Source of the DNA: Nitrospirota bacterium
GTDB lineage: Bacteria > Nitrospirota > Nitrospiria > Nitrospirales > Nitrospiraceae
NCBI GenBank assembly: GCA_016219645.1
Contig: JACRLR010000053.1
Location: 1 to 56,034 of the forward strand
Length of the DNA stretch: 56,034 bases
Direction of reading: 5' to 3'
Positions 33,888-41,885 of this stretch are shown here, one piece after another. Made by a program: the position numbers and the translations under genes. The notes under the pieces were generated by a model, which was not told the DNA's origin, did not search any database, and was given only the letters and a program-made list of their open reading frames with translations. Position 1 is the stretch's first letter. Each line of letters starts with the position of its first letter.

Positions 33888-34110
33888 TCTGACTCAACCC
33901 TACACACTCCGATCCACCCAAGGATCAGGCCCTGAGCTTGCCGGCCCTCCACTACATCGACATACAGAGGCCTAATGACTTTGCCCAGCACCGTGGATCA
34001 TGAATGGCCCGCCACTCATTCCCCTCTTCAAGAGAAGAAGAGCTGCAACGAGCTTCATTCAAGAATCAGCGCCCCGCTATGGAGTATGGAGGGAAATTGT
34101 CGACACGAGA

Positions 34111-34491
34111 CTATACGGCAGTGCTGGACAGGATAGACACATACTTTCTTAGTTGATTCTGTGCAACCGGCGATAATTGCTTGAAGGCCAAACCGCAGAA
34201 TTGATCCTTCGTCCATCGCACGGTGGCAACTGCGATATCGGCGGGGTTGATTTGTTTGGGGAGACGTAACGTCAACGTGACTTCATCCCCTGGCACGATC
34301 TCTGCCTCAGTGCTGACTCGGGCTCCGCTGATTGAAAGATCATAGACCACACCCAAGTCACTTCCTGTCTTTCTCAACCAACGAAGGGAGTGACGTTGGG
34401 AAAGGACGCAGACAAACGGAGCAGGGATACGGACCCGTGGGTGTCGACGATACCTATTCAATACAGAGGATCGATGTGAAACTTGCTGCAT
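34111..34491 (-). CDS. PilZ-domain protein (c-di-GMP receptor type)
   Basis: This is a 126-aa protein with a single PilZ domain. The c-di-GMP motifs are RYRRHPRVRI (13-22, the RxxxR arm) and DLSISGARV (about 51-59, the D/NxSxxG motif), so ligand binding is likely. Length is ordinary for a stand-alone receptor. It converges on the GAF-PilB ATPase gene, and PilZ/PilB pairs are common in pilus control, so a link is plausible. No output domain is fused. It probably acts by binding a partner protein. Confidence 0.88.
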   Translation of the reverse strand: MQQVSHRSSVLNRYRRHPRVRIPAPFVCVLSQRHSLRWLRKTGSDLGVVYDLSISGARVSTEAEIVPGDEVTLTLRLPKQINPADIAVATVRWTKDQFCGLAFKQLSPVAQNQLRKYVSILSSTAV

Positions 34492-34911
34492 CAGAATTTC
34501 CTACCACATTGCTACCGTACATCAGAACACTGATTTCACAAATATAATTCTTCAAATGTACCGATTGGATCCCGCCCTGCAGTCGGGGCATACCCGCGAA
34601 TGATATGATCCGGCTCTGCTGTACGATTCAGTCACTCTCATTAGCTAGATACCCTATTTGACTCTCGCCAAAGCCCATGGTACCCTGCTTAACCATACGG
34701 CCTAACATTACCCCTCGCGCGCCTCTGGACCTACTCATAGTCTCAGCGCGATCGATATTGCAGTAGAAGTCGCTTAACCGTTCCATGGCTTCTTTCGCCT
34801 GTATCACGGCTTGAAGTTGGATGGAATGATGTCTGTCTTTCGATTCGATGTCTCATCTCCACTGAGCGGACTTGCACGGTTGGAGATGACAGATTCTACT
34901 AAGGAGCACAT
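34492..34911. other. 420-bp gap with only a weak candidate frame
   Basis: No strong feature is visible. On the minus strand a 52-codon frame opens at an ATG near 34790 (MERLSDFYCNIDRAETM) and ends near 34635. It has no ribosome site and mixed codon use, so I do not call it a gene. GGAGAT and AAGGAG near the right edge belong to the next gene's leader. Confidence 0.4.
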
Positions 34912-35199
34912 ATGAAGCTATCCACTGGGTGGCGAGCCGACAAAACACGAAAGAACCGAGCACGGTCGACAAGGAAGCCAAAAATCCGGTGGGATGTTCT
35001 CGGCATTCCCGGTCCTCTGGATGCCAGCCTGCCGGCTTCAATGGAAGACATCCGCAGGCAGGTGTCGAACATGGCAAGCCGTGGGTTTGGCCAAGACACT
35101 CGTTCTCGTACGGCTGAACGAGAAGAGAAAATCACTAAAGACGCTTCGGACTCAAGCGGCAAAAGACGCCGCGGAGCGACGGAGTCATCGCGATTCTAG
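34912..35199 (+). CDS. Small basic hypothetical protein, 95 aa
   Basis: The frame begins at ATG 34912, seven bases after AAGGAG, and encodes MKLSTGWRADKTRKNRARST and on to residue 95. It is very basic (Lys/Arg-rich ends) with a short hydrophobic patch, WDVLGIPGPLDASLPASMED, in the middle. It could bind nucleic acid. A second frame on the same strand (about 35100-35290) also has protein-like composition, so one of the two could be a frameshifted relic. It precedes another small basic gene and an RNA helicase. Function is unknown. Confidence 0.5.
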   Translation: MKLSTGWRADKTRKNRARSTRKPKIRWDVLGIPGPLDASLPASMEDIRRQVSNMASRGFGQDTRSRTAEREEKITKDASDSSGKRRRGATESSRF

Positions 35200-35250
35200 A
35201 GGGTACACAACCCTAGACGAGAGACAAATCGCAGCACAAAGGAGGGCATC

Positions 35251-35439
35251 ATCGGACGAGCAGGTAAAACAACCATCGCAAAACGAGATCGCGAGAAAGC
35301 CAAGCAAATTCAGCGCCGCGAGAAAGACGCCCGCCGAGAACAGCGCAAGTCTGAAAAGCCTGCGCGTCCCTCTAGTGCCGAGGGAGAAGATCCTGATTTG
35401 GCAGGGCTCCGGTGGGGTCCCCAGGAACCTCTATACTAG
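35251..35439 (+). CDS. Small basic protein apparently starting at ATC, 62 aa
   Basis: The frame I/M-GRAGKTTIAKRDREKAKQI and onward ends at TAG 35437-35439. It has a highly charged helix (about 10-38) and an ordered tail, EDPDLAGLRWGPQEPLY. AAAGGAGG lies five bases before ATC at 35251, exactly where a start codon should be, but no ATG, GTG or TTG is there. Either ATC is used as a rare start, as in infC-type initiation, or the ATG has mutated. The composition is that of a nucleic-acid-binding or disordered protein. I do not know the family. Confidence 0.55.
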   Translation: MGRAGKTTIAKRDREKAKQIQRREKDARREQRKSEKPARPSSAEGEDPDLAGLRWGPQEPLY

Positions 35440-35574
35440 CGGTCTCTAACTGCGTGCAACACCGGATTTGCAACCGGGCGGCATCATGCACTTCCTTCAG
35501 CCCCTTGGTAGCCACATTTATTACTCATACTCCTACGTGCGACCTCCGCTGGTTCTAGAGCCACCCGCGTAAAT

Positions 35575-36828
35575 CTAGATCCTCTCAGGGCCAATAGGGT
35601 TCGGCTGATGCTGGCGTCGGTCTTCGCCTGGACGCCCCCACCGATGACGATCACGACTGGGCAGTTGAACTCTCTCTTTCGGATGCCAACGATCACTGGG
35701 ATGTGGGCTTCCCTCTGCCAACGGCACAGGATACCCGAGCAATGTTTCGATCGCGCGCAGCTGATCACGTTCCTCGGGGGTCACAAAACTTGTGGCTCGC
35801 CCGGTCATTTTCATCCGGGCTGTCCTCCCGACACGATGTATATAATCCTCCGGACAATTCGGCAGATCATAATTCACCACGTGGCCGATACTTGCCACAT
35901 CTATCCCACGGGCCGCGATATCCGTTGCGATGAGGATTCTGACAAGCCCTCGTTTGAATCCATTGAGGGCACGGAGGCGCTGAGGCAGACTAAGGTCCCC
36001 ATGAATGACTGCAACACTGTGCCCGGCCTGTTCAAGCGCCTGACCGAGCCTATCAACCCGACTTTTCGTCCGGGCGAATACAAGGACAGTCCCGCGTTCC
36101 GCCATCAACAGCGCCCCTAACAGCTTTTCCTTTTCATGGGAAGTTGCATAACGCACCACTTGAGTGACACCTTCAGCCGTCGTCGAGGGAGACGCAATCA
36201 TCACGTGAACAGCACCGTGCAGGCTCGCCTGAACCAGGCGGGTGACGTCCTCTGGAATCGTGGCGGAAAAGAGCAGTGTCTGTCTTTCAAGCGGCAACGC
36301 GTCAAGAATCTGATTGATCTGTGGAGCAAATCCCATATCGAGCATACGGTCGGCTTCATCGAGCACGAGAAATTTCATCGGAGCTAAATTGACCGTCCCG
36401 TTCCACATGTGGTCCAGCAAGCGCCCCGGCGTGGCAACTAATATATCTGGCCGCTGGCGTAATCCTCTGATCTGGGCCTGCATATCGCTCCCTCCGACAA
36501 TCACTGTGGCCGAGATGCCATGGCTTCGACCGAGTTTTTCGATCGTGCCAAAAATCTGCAAGGCCAACTCCCGCGTTGGCGAGAGAACCAAGGCCTGCGG
36601 TTGACCTTTTGGCAAAAGTGCAAGGCGTTCAATCATAGGGATTACAAATGCCGCTGTCTTGCCCGTACCGGTTTGCGCGCAACCGATGACGTCTCGGCCT
36701 GCAAGGGCCGGGGGGATCGCCTGGGCCTGAATTGGAGTGGGAACGAGGAAGCCCGCTGCTGCCAAATCTCGTAAGAGCGGTTCGGACAAACCAATGGCAT
36801 GAAAACTCGTTTGAACAGTCGTATCCAA
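35575..36828 (-). CDS. rhlE: DEAD-box RNA helicase, RhlE-like
   Basis: The 417-aa helicase has the Q motif (FLVPTPIQAQAI), Walker A AQTGTGKT (51-58), PTRELA, TPGRLLDH, DEAD (157-160), SAT in LLFSATIPEDV, LVFARTKSRVDRL, ATDIAARGID and HRVGRTARM. All core motifs are intact. The C-terminal tail from about 360 is basic and proline-rich (SDRWHPKERVQLPSRDRHRW), typical of RhlE-type enzymes that unwind short RNA duplexes in ribosome assembly or RNA decay. Two RRM protein genes start on the other side of its upstream region, suggesting a shared RNA-handling theme. RhlE versus another DEAD subtype is uncertain. Confidence 0.85.
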   Translation of the reverse strand: MDTTVQTSFHAIGLSEPLLRDLAAAGFLVPTPIQAQAIPPALAGRDVIGCAQTGTGKTAAFVIPMIERLALLPKGQPQALVLSPTRELALQIFGTIEKLGRSHGISATVIVGGSDMQAQIRGLRQRPDILVATPGRLLDHMWNGTVNLAPMKFLVLDEADRMLDMGFAPQINQILDALPLERQTLLFSATIPEDVTRLVQASLHGAVHVMIASPSTTAEGVTQVVRYATSHEKEKLLGALLMAERGTVLVFARTKSRVDRLGQALEQAGHSVAVIHGDLSLPQRLRALNGFKRGLVRILIATDIAARGIDVASIGHVVNYDLPNCPEDYIHRVGRTARMKMTGRATSFVTPEERDQLRAIETLLGYPVPLAEGSPHPSDRWHPKERVQLPSRDRHRWGRPGEDRRQHQPNPIGPERI

Positions 36829-36918
36829 TGCACTATCCTTTCAGTGTGATCGCATTAAGACGGGATCAGTGAACCGAGGGGGAGAAACCAGAAAGGCGTC
36901 AACTCCAACAGGACCTGG

Positions 36919-37016
36919 TCGCGATGCGATCGCGAAGCCCGGTATGGTGTATACAGTCGTGCCACCGGACTACTAGTGCAACGCTGCAGGGTCACAGTAC
37001 AGCATACCCTGTACTG
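36919..37016. promoter_or_regulatory. Two perfect dyads in the rhlE-RRM divergent region
   Basis: TCGCGAT-GCG-ATCGCGA (36919-36935) and CAGTACAG-CATACC-CTGTACTG (36995-37016) are perfect inverted repeats between divergent genes. Either could be an operator or, for rhlE, an untranslated leader hairpin 90-190 bases before its ATG. The rest of 36829-37394 shows nothing else that I can support. Confidence 0.45.
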
Positions 37017-37394
37017 CGTCAACTGTTTTGAGGAAAAAGTAGTTCGATGATCAATGCTAAGGGTACAGTTTACCGCTGCGTCCAGAATATCAGGAATAAC
37101 TGTCATGATGACTGACGTAGTGCTATTCGAGTGAGACTCTGCTATGATGGCAAAGAAAGCTCAGTTATCACTATATCCTTCGCGCCCTCATTCCCTCCCG
37201 CTAAATCCCGCGCGACCGATGTTCTAGTTTCCGTCCTGCTCCTCGTACAGGTCTCTCCCAAGAGACCGCCAAAGCGCGTGAGTCCATCTCTGTGCCGCTT
37301 GACCTTGGGCAAATGGCACGATCGGGAGACAGTCATTGTCAGTAAAGACCTTGATCGACTCGAGTGGCCTGACACGAAACGAAGGGACTCTCTA

Positions 37395-37658
37395 ATGGGA
37401 AAACGTGTCCTGTATGTTGGAGGACTCCCGGAGACGGTCTCGGACTGTGCGCTACGTGACATCTTCACTTCCTATGGGCTGGTCGCCAGAGCTTACGTGG
37501 TCAGATTCAAACATACGGGAAGATCAGCAGGATACGGGTTCGTCGAAATGGGGTCCGGTGAACAGGCTGTAAATGCCGTAGCCGCCCTTGCAGGAACCGA
37601 ATGGGAGGGACATCCCCTCAGACTCTATGTGACCCCCTACGCAAACCAGGCCGTATAA
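37395..37658 (+). CDS. RNA-binding protein with one RRM domain
   Basis: The 87-aa protein is a single RNA-recognition motif. RNP2 is VLYVGGLPETV (residues 4-14) and RNP1 is the segment with RSAGYGFVEMG (about 46-56). It lacks the Gly-rich tail of the second RRM gene downstream. A start at ATG 37395 is preferred; upstream sequence in the same frame is not protein-like. Bacterial RRM proteins are often cold-induced RNA chaperones. Close neighbours are an RhlE-like helicase and another RRM gene. Confidence 0.85.
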   Translation: MGKRVLYVGGLPETVSDCALRDIFTSYGLVARAYVVRFKHTGRSAGYGFVEMGSGEQAVNAVAALAGTEWEGHPLRLYVTPYANQAV

Positions 37659-37688
37659 GCCCCCGCGCATTAGGAAAAGGAGTCCGAT

Positions 37689-37991
37689 ATGAGCCGTACC
37701 AACTTGGACCCAATCATGACCTTCCCAGATGGATCACACCTCTTGATCAGCACCGCCTGCCAAAAAGAAGGAAGCTTTTCCTGTGCTCTCTACATGGCGA
37801 CGATCGCAGCGGATGATCAAGGATCATTTCGAGTTTTATCGAACCACGTTACCGCAGCCACCTGTTTGATAGCACAAGAAGATGCCTATGGTTATGCCCG
37901 ACGTCTCTATCCTCATTCAGCTGAGACGATGAAAAAGCCACCCTATCTGATTTGGCCAGGTCCCGGCCCGACAGGCAATGCGGATGTATAG
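37689..37991 (+). CDS. Hypothetical protein, 100 aa
   Basis: The gene has a good ribosome site (AAAAGGAG, seven bases before ATG 37689) and follows the first RRM gene by 30 bases, so it is probably in the same operon. The protein is soluble with two cysteines in ISTACQKEGSFSCALYMATI (about 21-40) and a tail rich in Pro and Gly (YLIWPGPGPTG). I do not recognise a domain. The context suggests a function tied to RNA handling or stress, but this is inference only. Confidence 0.65.
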   Translation: MSRTNLDPIMTFPDGSHLLISTACQKEGSFSCALYMATIAADDQGSFRVLSNHVTAATCLIAQEDAYGYARRLYPHSAETMKKPPYLIWPGPGPTGNADV

Positions 37992-38313
37992 ACAGTCACC
38001 GGACGGTTTCACCCTAGACAACTGTCTCAATTCTCGCACCCTCTTCACAATCGCCCCCCCTGCCCGCCACAAAACTAGGACACGAGACCTATAGCTTTTC
38101 ACTTGCGCCTCTGTTACGATATACCCGTTTGATGCGGCGGGCCTCGCATGAAACGGCAAACAAAACGGCCTATCACCGATATTGTTAGTACCGAGAATCT
38201 GATCGGAAGCTCGACCCAAGCCGCTCCATTCCCCGCGTCTTCGGCCCGTTCTTTCCCCTCGTGTGTTCGTTCTCGAGTCTAAGACAATATCATTTTCAGA
38301 AGGAGGAACCCCC

Positions 38314-38646
38314 ATGGGTTCAAAACTATATGTCGGCGGGTTGCCCTATGCGGCAACTGAATCACAGCTCACCACTCTCTTCGCTGCGCATGGCACCGTC
38401 GAGTCTGCGCGAGTGATCACGGACAAGTTCACCGGGCAATCACGAGGCTTCGGCTTCGTCGAGATGTCCACACCGGAAGAAGCCAAGGCCGCGATTACCG
38501 CGTTGAACGGCTCACAGATGGACGGACGTCCTCTGACTGTCAACGAGGCCAAGCCACAAGAACCCCGCACTGGCGGTGGGGGCGGCGGTGGTCGTTTCGG
38601 TGGCGGCGGCGGCGGCGGAGATCGTGGCGGTCGTGGCCGCTTCTAA
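38314..38646 (+). CDS. RRM RNA-binding protein with glycine-rich tail
   Basis: This 110-aa protein has one RRM domain (residues 1-80, RNP2 KLYVGGLPY and RNP1 SRGFGFVEM) followed by a low-complexity tail of Gly with Arg/Phe (about 83-110, GGGGRFGG and DRGGRGRF blocks). Such proteins are cold-inducible RNA chaperones in cyanobacteria and other bacteria. A strong ribosome site (AGGAGG) lies six bases before ATG 38314. The upstream gap of about 320 bases (37992-38313) may contain a long leader, as in cold-shock genes, though I see no defined thermosensor. A clear hairpin follows the stop. Confidence 0.9.
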   Translation: MGSKLYVGGLPYAATESQLTTLFAAHGTVESARVITDKFTGQSRGFGFVEMSTPEEAKAAITALNGSQMDGRPLTVNEAKPQEPRTGGGGGGGRFGGGGGGGDRGGRGRF

Positions 38647-38673
38647 TACGAACACCAATAAGCCATAGCTGCA

Positions 38674-38703
38674 GAAGGGGCGCTTCGTTTGAAGCGCCCC
38701 TTC
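38674..38703. terminator. Hairpin between convergent genes
   Basis: GAAGGGGCGCTTC (38674-38686) and GAAGCGCCCCTTC (38691-38703) form a perfect 13-bp stem around GTTT. It lies 28 bases after the RRM gene and 17 bases before the end of the minus-strand methyltransferase gene, so it can end both transcripts. No long T-run follows on either side. Confidence 0.75.
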
Positions 38704-38719
38704 ACGTTTCACGATCCCG

Positions 38720-39520
38720 CTATGGTTTCCACCCCGACAATACGCACCGCTGTGCAATCAGCGGCGTGAAGCTACCCACATCTTCAGATACTCTTGTCAT
38801 CACCTTATCTGCCAACCCACGATCATCGAAACATTCGTACGCATCGTCGAGAAACCCACCCCTAAGCAGTGGATGGTGTAGAAACGCTTGGCCTGGGGCA
38901 GTCACCACATTCAACGGATATTCGGTCACGACAATACGTGTAAGCCGAAGCCTATCCAGCCATCCATGAACCTCTTCTGCTGACGGCCGTTCAGCGAGAT
39001 AGACTTCAAGCCGACGGTGTTCCACCAGGAGGCCATGCTCTGCCATTTCCTGATCAATTCGACGCCAGAGTGAATCAAATGTACCGAGCGAAGGAAAGGT
39101 CAACACCAGTTGACCACCGGGTTTAAGATGTTCCAGCAATCCCCGGACTGCCTCAAAACGGTGTGGCCGCAGGAACATAACGGAGAGATTGCCGGTGATA
39201 CGGTCGAAACAGGGTAGGTACGGAGGCAACGCCCTCATATCCAGACACTCGAACCTCAGCCACGGGAGTTGCGTACCTTGGATCGCTCGTGCACTCTCGA
39301 CTTGACGCCGGCTGAGATCGATGGCCAAGACCTTCCCGGTAGGCCCCACCTGCTCTGCCAGGTAGAAGGCCGGAATCCCATGGCCGGACGCAATGTCGAG
39401 AATGGAGGCTCCAGGATACAGATCCAAATGCTGCAACAGCGACGTAGCGAAGGGAGTGGACCAGTAATCGTCGGCCGGTAGAGGCCAATGGAGCCTCTTA
39501 TCAGTCTTGTGTTCAAGCAT
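38720..39520 (-). CDS. Class I SAM-dependent methyltransferase
   Basis: The 266-aa protein has motif I SILDIASGHGIPAFYLAEQV (about 39-58), the acidic tip of strand 2 in VLAIDLSRRQVESA, motif II-III with CFDRITGNLSVMFL and LLEHLKPGGQLVLTF. This is a standard class I fold with a small C-terminal extension (GQAFLHHPLLRGGFLDDAYE). The Asn-Leu in ITGNLSV replaces the common Asp. The substrate is unknown, and the ubiE/COQ5 type and other small-molecule methyltransferases remain possible. It converges on the RRM gene and is a single-gene unit. Confidence 0.8.
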   Translation of the reverse strand: MLEHKTDKRLHWPLPADDYWSTPFATSLLQHLDLYPGASILDIASGHGIPAFYLAEQVGPTGKVLAIDLSRRQVESARAIQGTQLPWLRFECLDMRALPPYLPCFDRITGNLSVMFLRPHRFEAVRGLLEHLKPGGQLVLTFPSLGTFDSLWRRIDQEMAEHGLLVEHRRLEVYLAERPSAEEVHGWLDRLRLTRIVVTEYPLNVVTAPGQAFLHHPLLRGGFLDDAYECFDDRGLADKVMTRVSEDVGSFTPLIAQRCVLSGWKP

Positions 39521-39620
39521 CCGACTCCCCTTCTCAGGCTATCGATATCGCATACCTCGCTGCAGTGGCAAGGGCCGACAGTCGTATCCCAACGATTCGA
39601 TGGTGACCATGGAGAGCACC

Positions 39621-39764
39621 ATGGCCAACCAGAAAGGACCTCGTCGCATCATGCTTCTGTGGGACAGAGAGGAAAGGAAATCACTAAGAATTCGGCAGGT
39701 CAAGAATGCACACACCTCACCCAGGGCTGCTTACCGCGAAGGCTTCGGCTGGCGTGTTGGATGA
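39621..39764 (+). CDS. Possible small basic protein, 47 aa
   Basis: From ATG 39621, five bases after GGAGAG, a frame encodes MANQKGPRRIMLLWDREERK and continues RKSLRIRQVKNAHTSPRAAY before ending in REGFGWRVG. The sequence is compact and basic, with an aromatic/basic ending that looks selected. It is short and without family or partner, so the call is tentative. The frame is also open upstream of the ATG without protein-like sequence. Confidence 0.35.
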   Translation: MANQKGPRRIMLLWDREERKSLRIRQVKNAHTSPRAAYREGFGWRVG

Positions 39765-39931
39765 AGGCCCTTGTCGCTCTTGCTCATCGGCCTGATGGAC
39801 TCACCCTCAGAGAGAATGTCCTCAATCTGGGATTCGCTACACGTAAGATCGTCATCGGCTGGTTTCCGTGATAGAGCGCCGGCCACCTTGGCTGCAACAT
39901 GAACCTTCTTATCTTCTACATCGTCCGGCAT
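39731..39931 (-). CDS. Possible small acidic protein, 66 aa
   Basis: From ATG 39931 the frame encodes MPDDVEDKKVHVAAKVAGAL and an Asp/Ser/Lys-rich rest (SEGESIRPMSKSD). A TTG start at 39946 would add five residues. No ribosome site is visible. It overlaps the preceding small frame tail-to-tail. The composition suggests a disordered protein or a chance frame; I keep it as a weak call because it stands upstream of two better-supported small genes on the same strand. Confidence 0.3.
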   Translation of the reverse strand: MPDDVEDKKVHVAAKVAGALSRKPADDDLTCSESQIEDILSEGESIRPMSKSDKGLHPTRQPKPSR

Positions 39932-39994
39932 GATAGAAGTACTCAACCTTGGCGAGGGTGACCCATCGACAACAGCATTTACCGCTCAAACATA

Positions 39995-40213
39995 TTATCG
40001 AGAGCGATTGATGGAATACGATCCGCCTGTCGCCTGCACGTTGATAGCGCGCTGCAAATCATCCACGTGCCCCTGCATCTCCGCCAGCGTACGATCAATC
40101 TTCTTACTGGTGCAGTGTCGCAACGAATGGATGCTCGCTCCGGTCCAGAGTCGAACCGTTTTTCTTGACGGTGCATTTAGCGTCAGCACATAGACTTGCG
40201 TGGCGTTCTTCAT
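39995..40213 (-). CDS. Small hypothetical protein, 72 aa
   Basis: The start at ATG 40213 follows GAGAGGGGGGATC, a purine-rich ribosome site. The product, beginning MKNATQVYVLTLNAPSRKTV, is basic, with a C-terminal helix (KKIDRTLAEMQGHVDDLQRA, about 40-59). No family is recognised. It is 47 bases downstream of a similarly small gene on the same strand, and the two are probably co-transcribed. Confidence 0.5.
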   Translation of the reverse strand: MKNATQVYVLTLNAPSRKTVRLWTGASIHSLRHCTSKKIDRTLAEMQGHVDDLQRAINVQATGGSYSINRSR

Positions 40214-40260
40214 ACGATCCCCCCTCTCATACTGGTCGCGATGCAATTTGGCTGCAGTCA

Positions 40261-40455
40261 CTACGCCCCAGCGGCCACGGTTGCCTGGCTCTGCGCAGGC
40301 TGAGGCACTGCGACCGGCTGCGGCTGCATGGACGCCTTCAGTTCATCAATCGTCTTCTCCACATCTTTTTCCGTTGATCCAAATCGATCGCCCATCACCT
40401 TGATGGCCTGCGTGATCGCTTTCTTCATCCTCGTGGTTTGTTCCTCTGGTGTCAT
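40261..40455 (-). CDS. Small hypothetical protein, 64 aa
   Basis: The gene has a strong ribosome site (AAGGAGAG, about six bases before ATG 40455). The protein has an amphipathic helix (MKKAITQAIKVMGDRFGSTE, residues 10-29) continuing into a coiled segment (KDVEKTIDELKASM) and a Pro/Ala/Gln-rich tail (QPQPVAVPQPAQSQA). It looks like a small cytoplasmic helical protein. No homologue is recognised. It precedes the 72-aa gene. Confidence 0.6.
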   Translation of the reverse strand: MTPEEQTTRMKKAITQAIKVMGDRFGSTEKDVEKTIDELKASMQPQPVAVPQPAQSQATVAAGA

Positions 40456-40810
40456 CGCATCTCTCCTTCATAGGTTTGGGAGCCTGTATCGAGAAGGACA
40501 CTGCATGTCCGTGGACTTGTAAGTCATCAAGGGATTGACCCGCCTCACCTTGATGGCCACACCCAATGGTCTCAATACTTCAGAAACACTCTGGCATAGG
40601 AGCGGCGGAGACCGGGGAATCACACGCGCAGGAAGAAAGAAGCGCAAGAGATAGGACAGTCAGCGAGCTTCACACCTCGCCCGCTCACTCTGGGCGCAAT
40701 GAGTACGGGAGTCAAGCAATCTAATGCATGCTGGAATAGTCTATGCGATAGGCATGGTAGGAGGCGGCTATCTCTAATAAACGAACACTCATCGACCGCG
40801 CGCCTGACCG

Positions 40811-40911
40811 CCTGGACAGGTTGATCTGGTTTGTTTTGTTCAACTATTCAAACTAGATAAACCAAAGAAACCAAATAAACCAGATGAACCAGAGCGACCA
40901 GGCAGACCAAA
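40811..40911. repeat. Second AACCARATR repeat hairpin
   Basis: The left arm near 40812-40846 (GGTTGATCTGGTTTGTTTTG) pairs with the right arm 40854-40911, which contains AACCAAAGA, AACCAAATA and AACCAGATG units. This is the same 9-bp unit as at 7236-7336, 33 kb away. It lies downstream of the 51-codon frame at 40928 on the minus strand. The remainder of 40456-40927 holds nothing I can support. Confidence 0.65.
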
Positions 40912-40927
40912 CAACGGCCTTTCCATA

Positions 40928-41083
40928 TCAGGGCTCTTCCTCTTCAACGTCCTCAATCGACCGTTTGAGCGCTCCGACAAAGGCCTCCGGCTGAGCCAGG
41001 CCATTTTCCGTCAGTTGGAACTCAGAAACTAATACACCGTCTTTGTCGACAATGATCAGCCGGTAGCCCTGTTTCACTGGCAA
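40928..41083 (-). CDS. Small protein or gene remnant, about 51 aa
   Basis: A frame missed by a length filter begins at TTG 41083 (LPVKQGYRLIIVDKDGVLVS) and ends at TGA 40928 with an acidic tail (SIEDVEEEEP). The frame stays open about 35 bases upstream (ending NSQNEYDRISYRDL) to a TGA, with no ATG or GTG. The text reads as real protein, resembling the final strand-helix of a larger domain. It may be the C-terminal relic of a longer gene or a short protein coupled to the lipoprotein gene stop 26 bases upstream. No ribosome site is clear. Confidence 0.45.
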   Translation of the reverse strand: MPVKQGYRLIIVDKDGVLVSEFQLTENGLAQPEAFVGALKRSIEDVEEEEP

Positions 41084-41108
41084 GTCTCTATATGAGATGC
41101 GGTCATAT

Positions 41109-41675
41109 TCATTTTGAGAGTTGTTTCTTCAAACTAATGTGCAGGGTCCTCATTTCCACCCCGCCAACGAAATTATGTGCCTTGCCCACCAAAGACAGTT
41201 TTCCTCCCCCAAACGTCCAGTTTTCTTTACATCCCATCTTGCCGAATTCAACGGCATAGACAAGTGACGCGGTAATAGGCACTTTGTTTTCCTGGTCTGG
41301 AGTCGGCTTCGTTTCTTGGGTTTCGAGCGGGAACTTCTTGTTCTCGACCTGACCACCCTGTTCGCACGTATACTGGACATTGCCGTTCAGGGTGACATCT
41401 TTGACGCCACTGTTAAGATCCTCAACCGCTAGCGTCACGATATACTGCTCGCCGGCCGGCACATCAAAGGACTGGCCGTCTTTCACAATCTGTCCATTCT
41501 CCTTCGTCAACATGTTGTATGTCTGCCAGACCATGGTCGGAGGAGAAGAATCCGAACTCGGAATCGAGACCCTGGGCACCAGCTGAGGACAGCCAAGCAA
41601 AGATAGACCCGATGCAGCAACGAATCCAAGAAGTCCGAGCCGAACCAGATACTAATAAGATGTCTTACCGTGCAT
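41109..41675 (-). pseudogene. Lipoprotein gene with a stop codon inside the signal peptide
   Basis: From ATG 41675 (after GAGGAGGG) the frame reads MHGKTSY, then TAG (41654-41652). It continues YLVRLGLLGFVAASGLSLLG and Cys, a good lipoprotein signal with lipobox SLLGC. The mature part (about 160 aa) has two later cysteines (YTCEQGGQ and GKMGCKEN) and a beta-rich composition, so it was an exported lipoprotein. Without suppression, translation can restart only at non-ATG codons near the signal (CTG 41648 or TTG 41601). The TTG would remove the signal. The gene is therefore probably disabled or needs readthrough. The function of the mature domain is unknown. Confidence 0.55.
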
Positions 41676-41793
41676 CGTTACACCCTCCTCAGCAAAACCT
41701 GCAGTGTTTCCACAAGCGCCAATCCTTTCGACGCAAGGTAGTCCGTCTATAGAAGGGTGTCAATGGCAGGGTAAAGATTGGAAGGATAAGAAA

Positions 41794-41885
41794 GGAGCGG
41801 CCAGGCGCCCTTCTTGCTCGCAGAACGCGCACGATCAGAATGTGCTCGTCCGATGCGCGCAGTAAAGGGCAGCCTTGGCCACTCC
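41794..41885. repeat. Hairpin repeat, family A
   Basis: Core GAACGCGCAC (41823-41832), loop GATCAGAAT, then GTGCTCGTCC. The arms GGAGCGGCCAGGCGCCCTTC (41794 on) and AAGGGCAGCCTTGGCCACTCC pair with a few bulges. The arm sequence is close to that of the copies at 54150 and 55731, but unlike those at 5240, 42959 and 44497. No gene is visible from 41676 to 42096. Confidence 0.8.
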
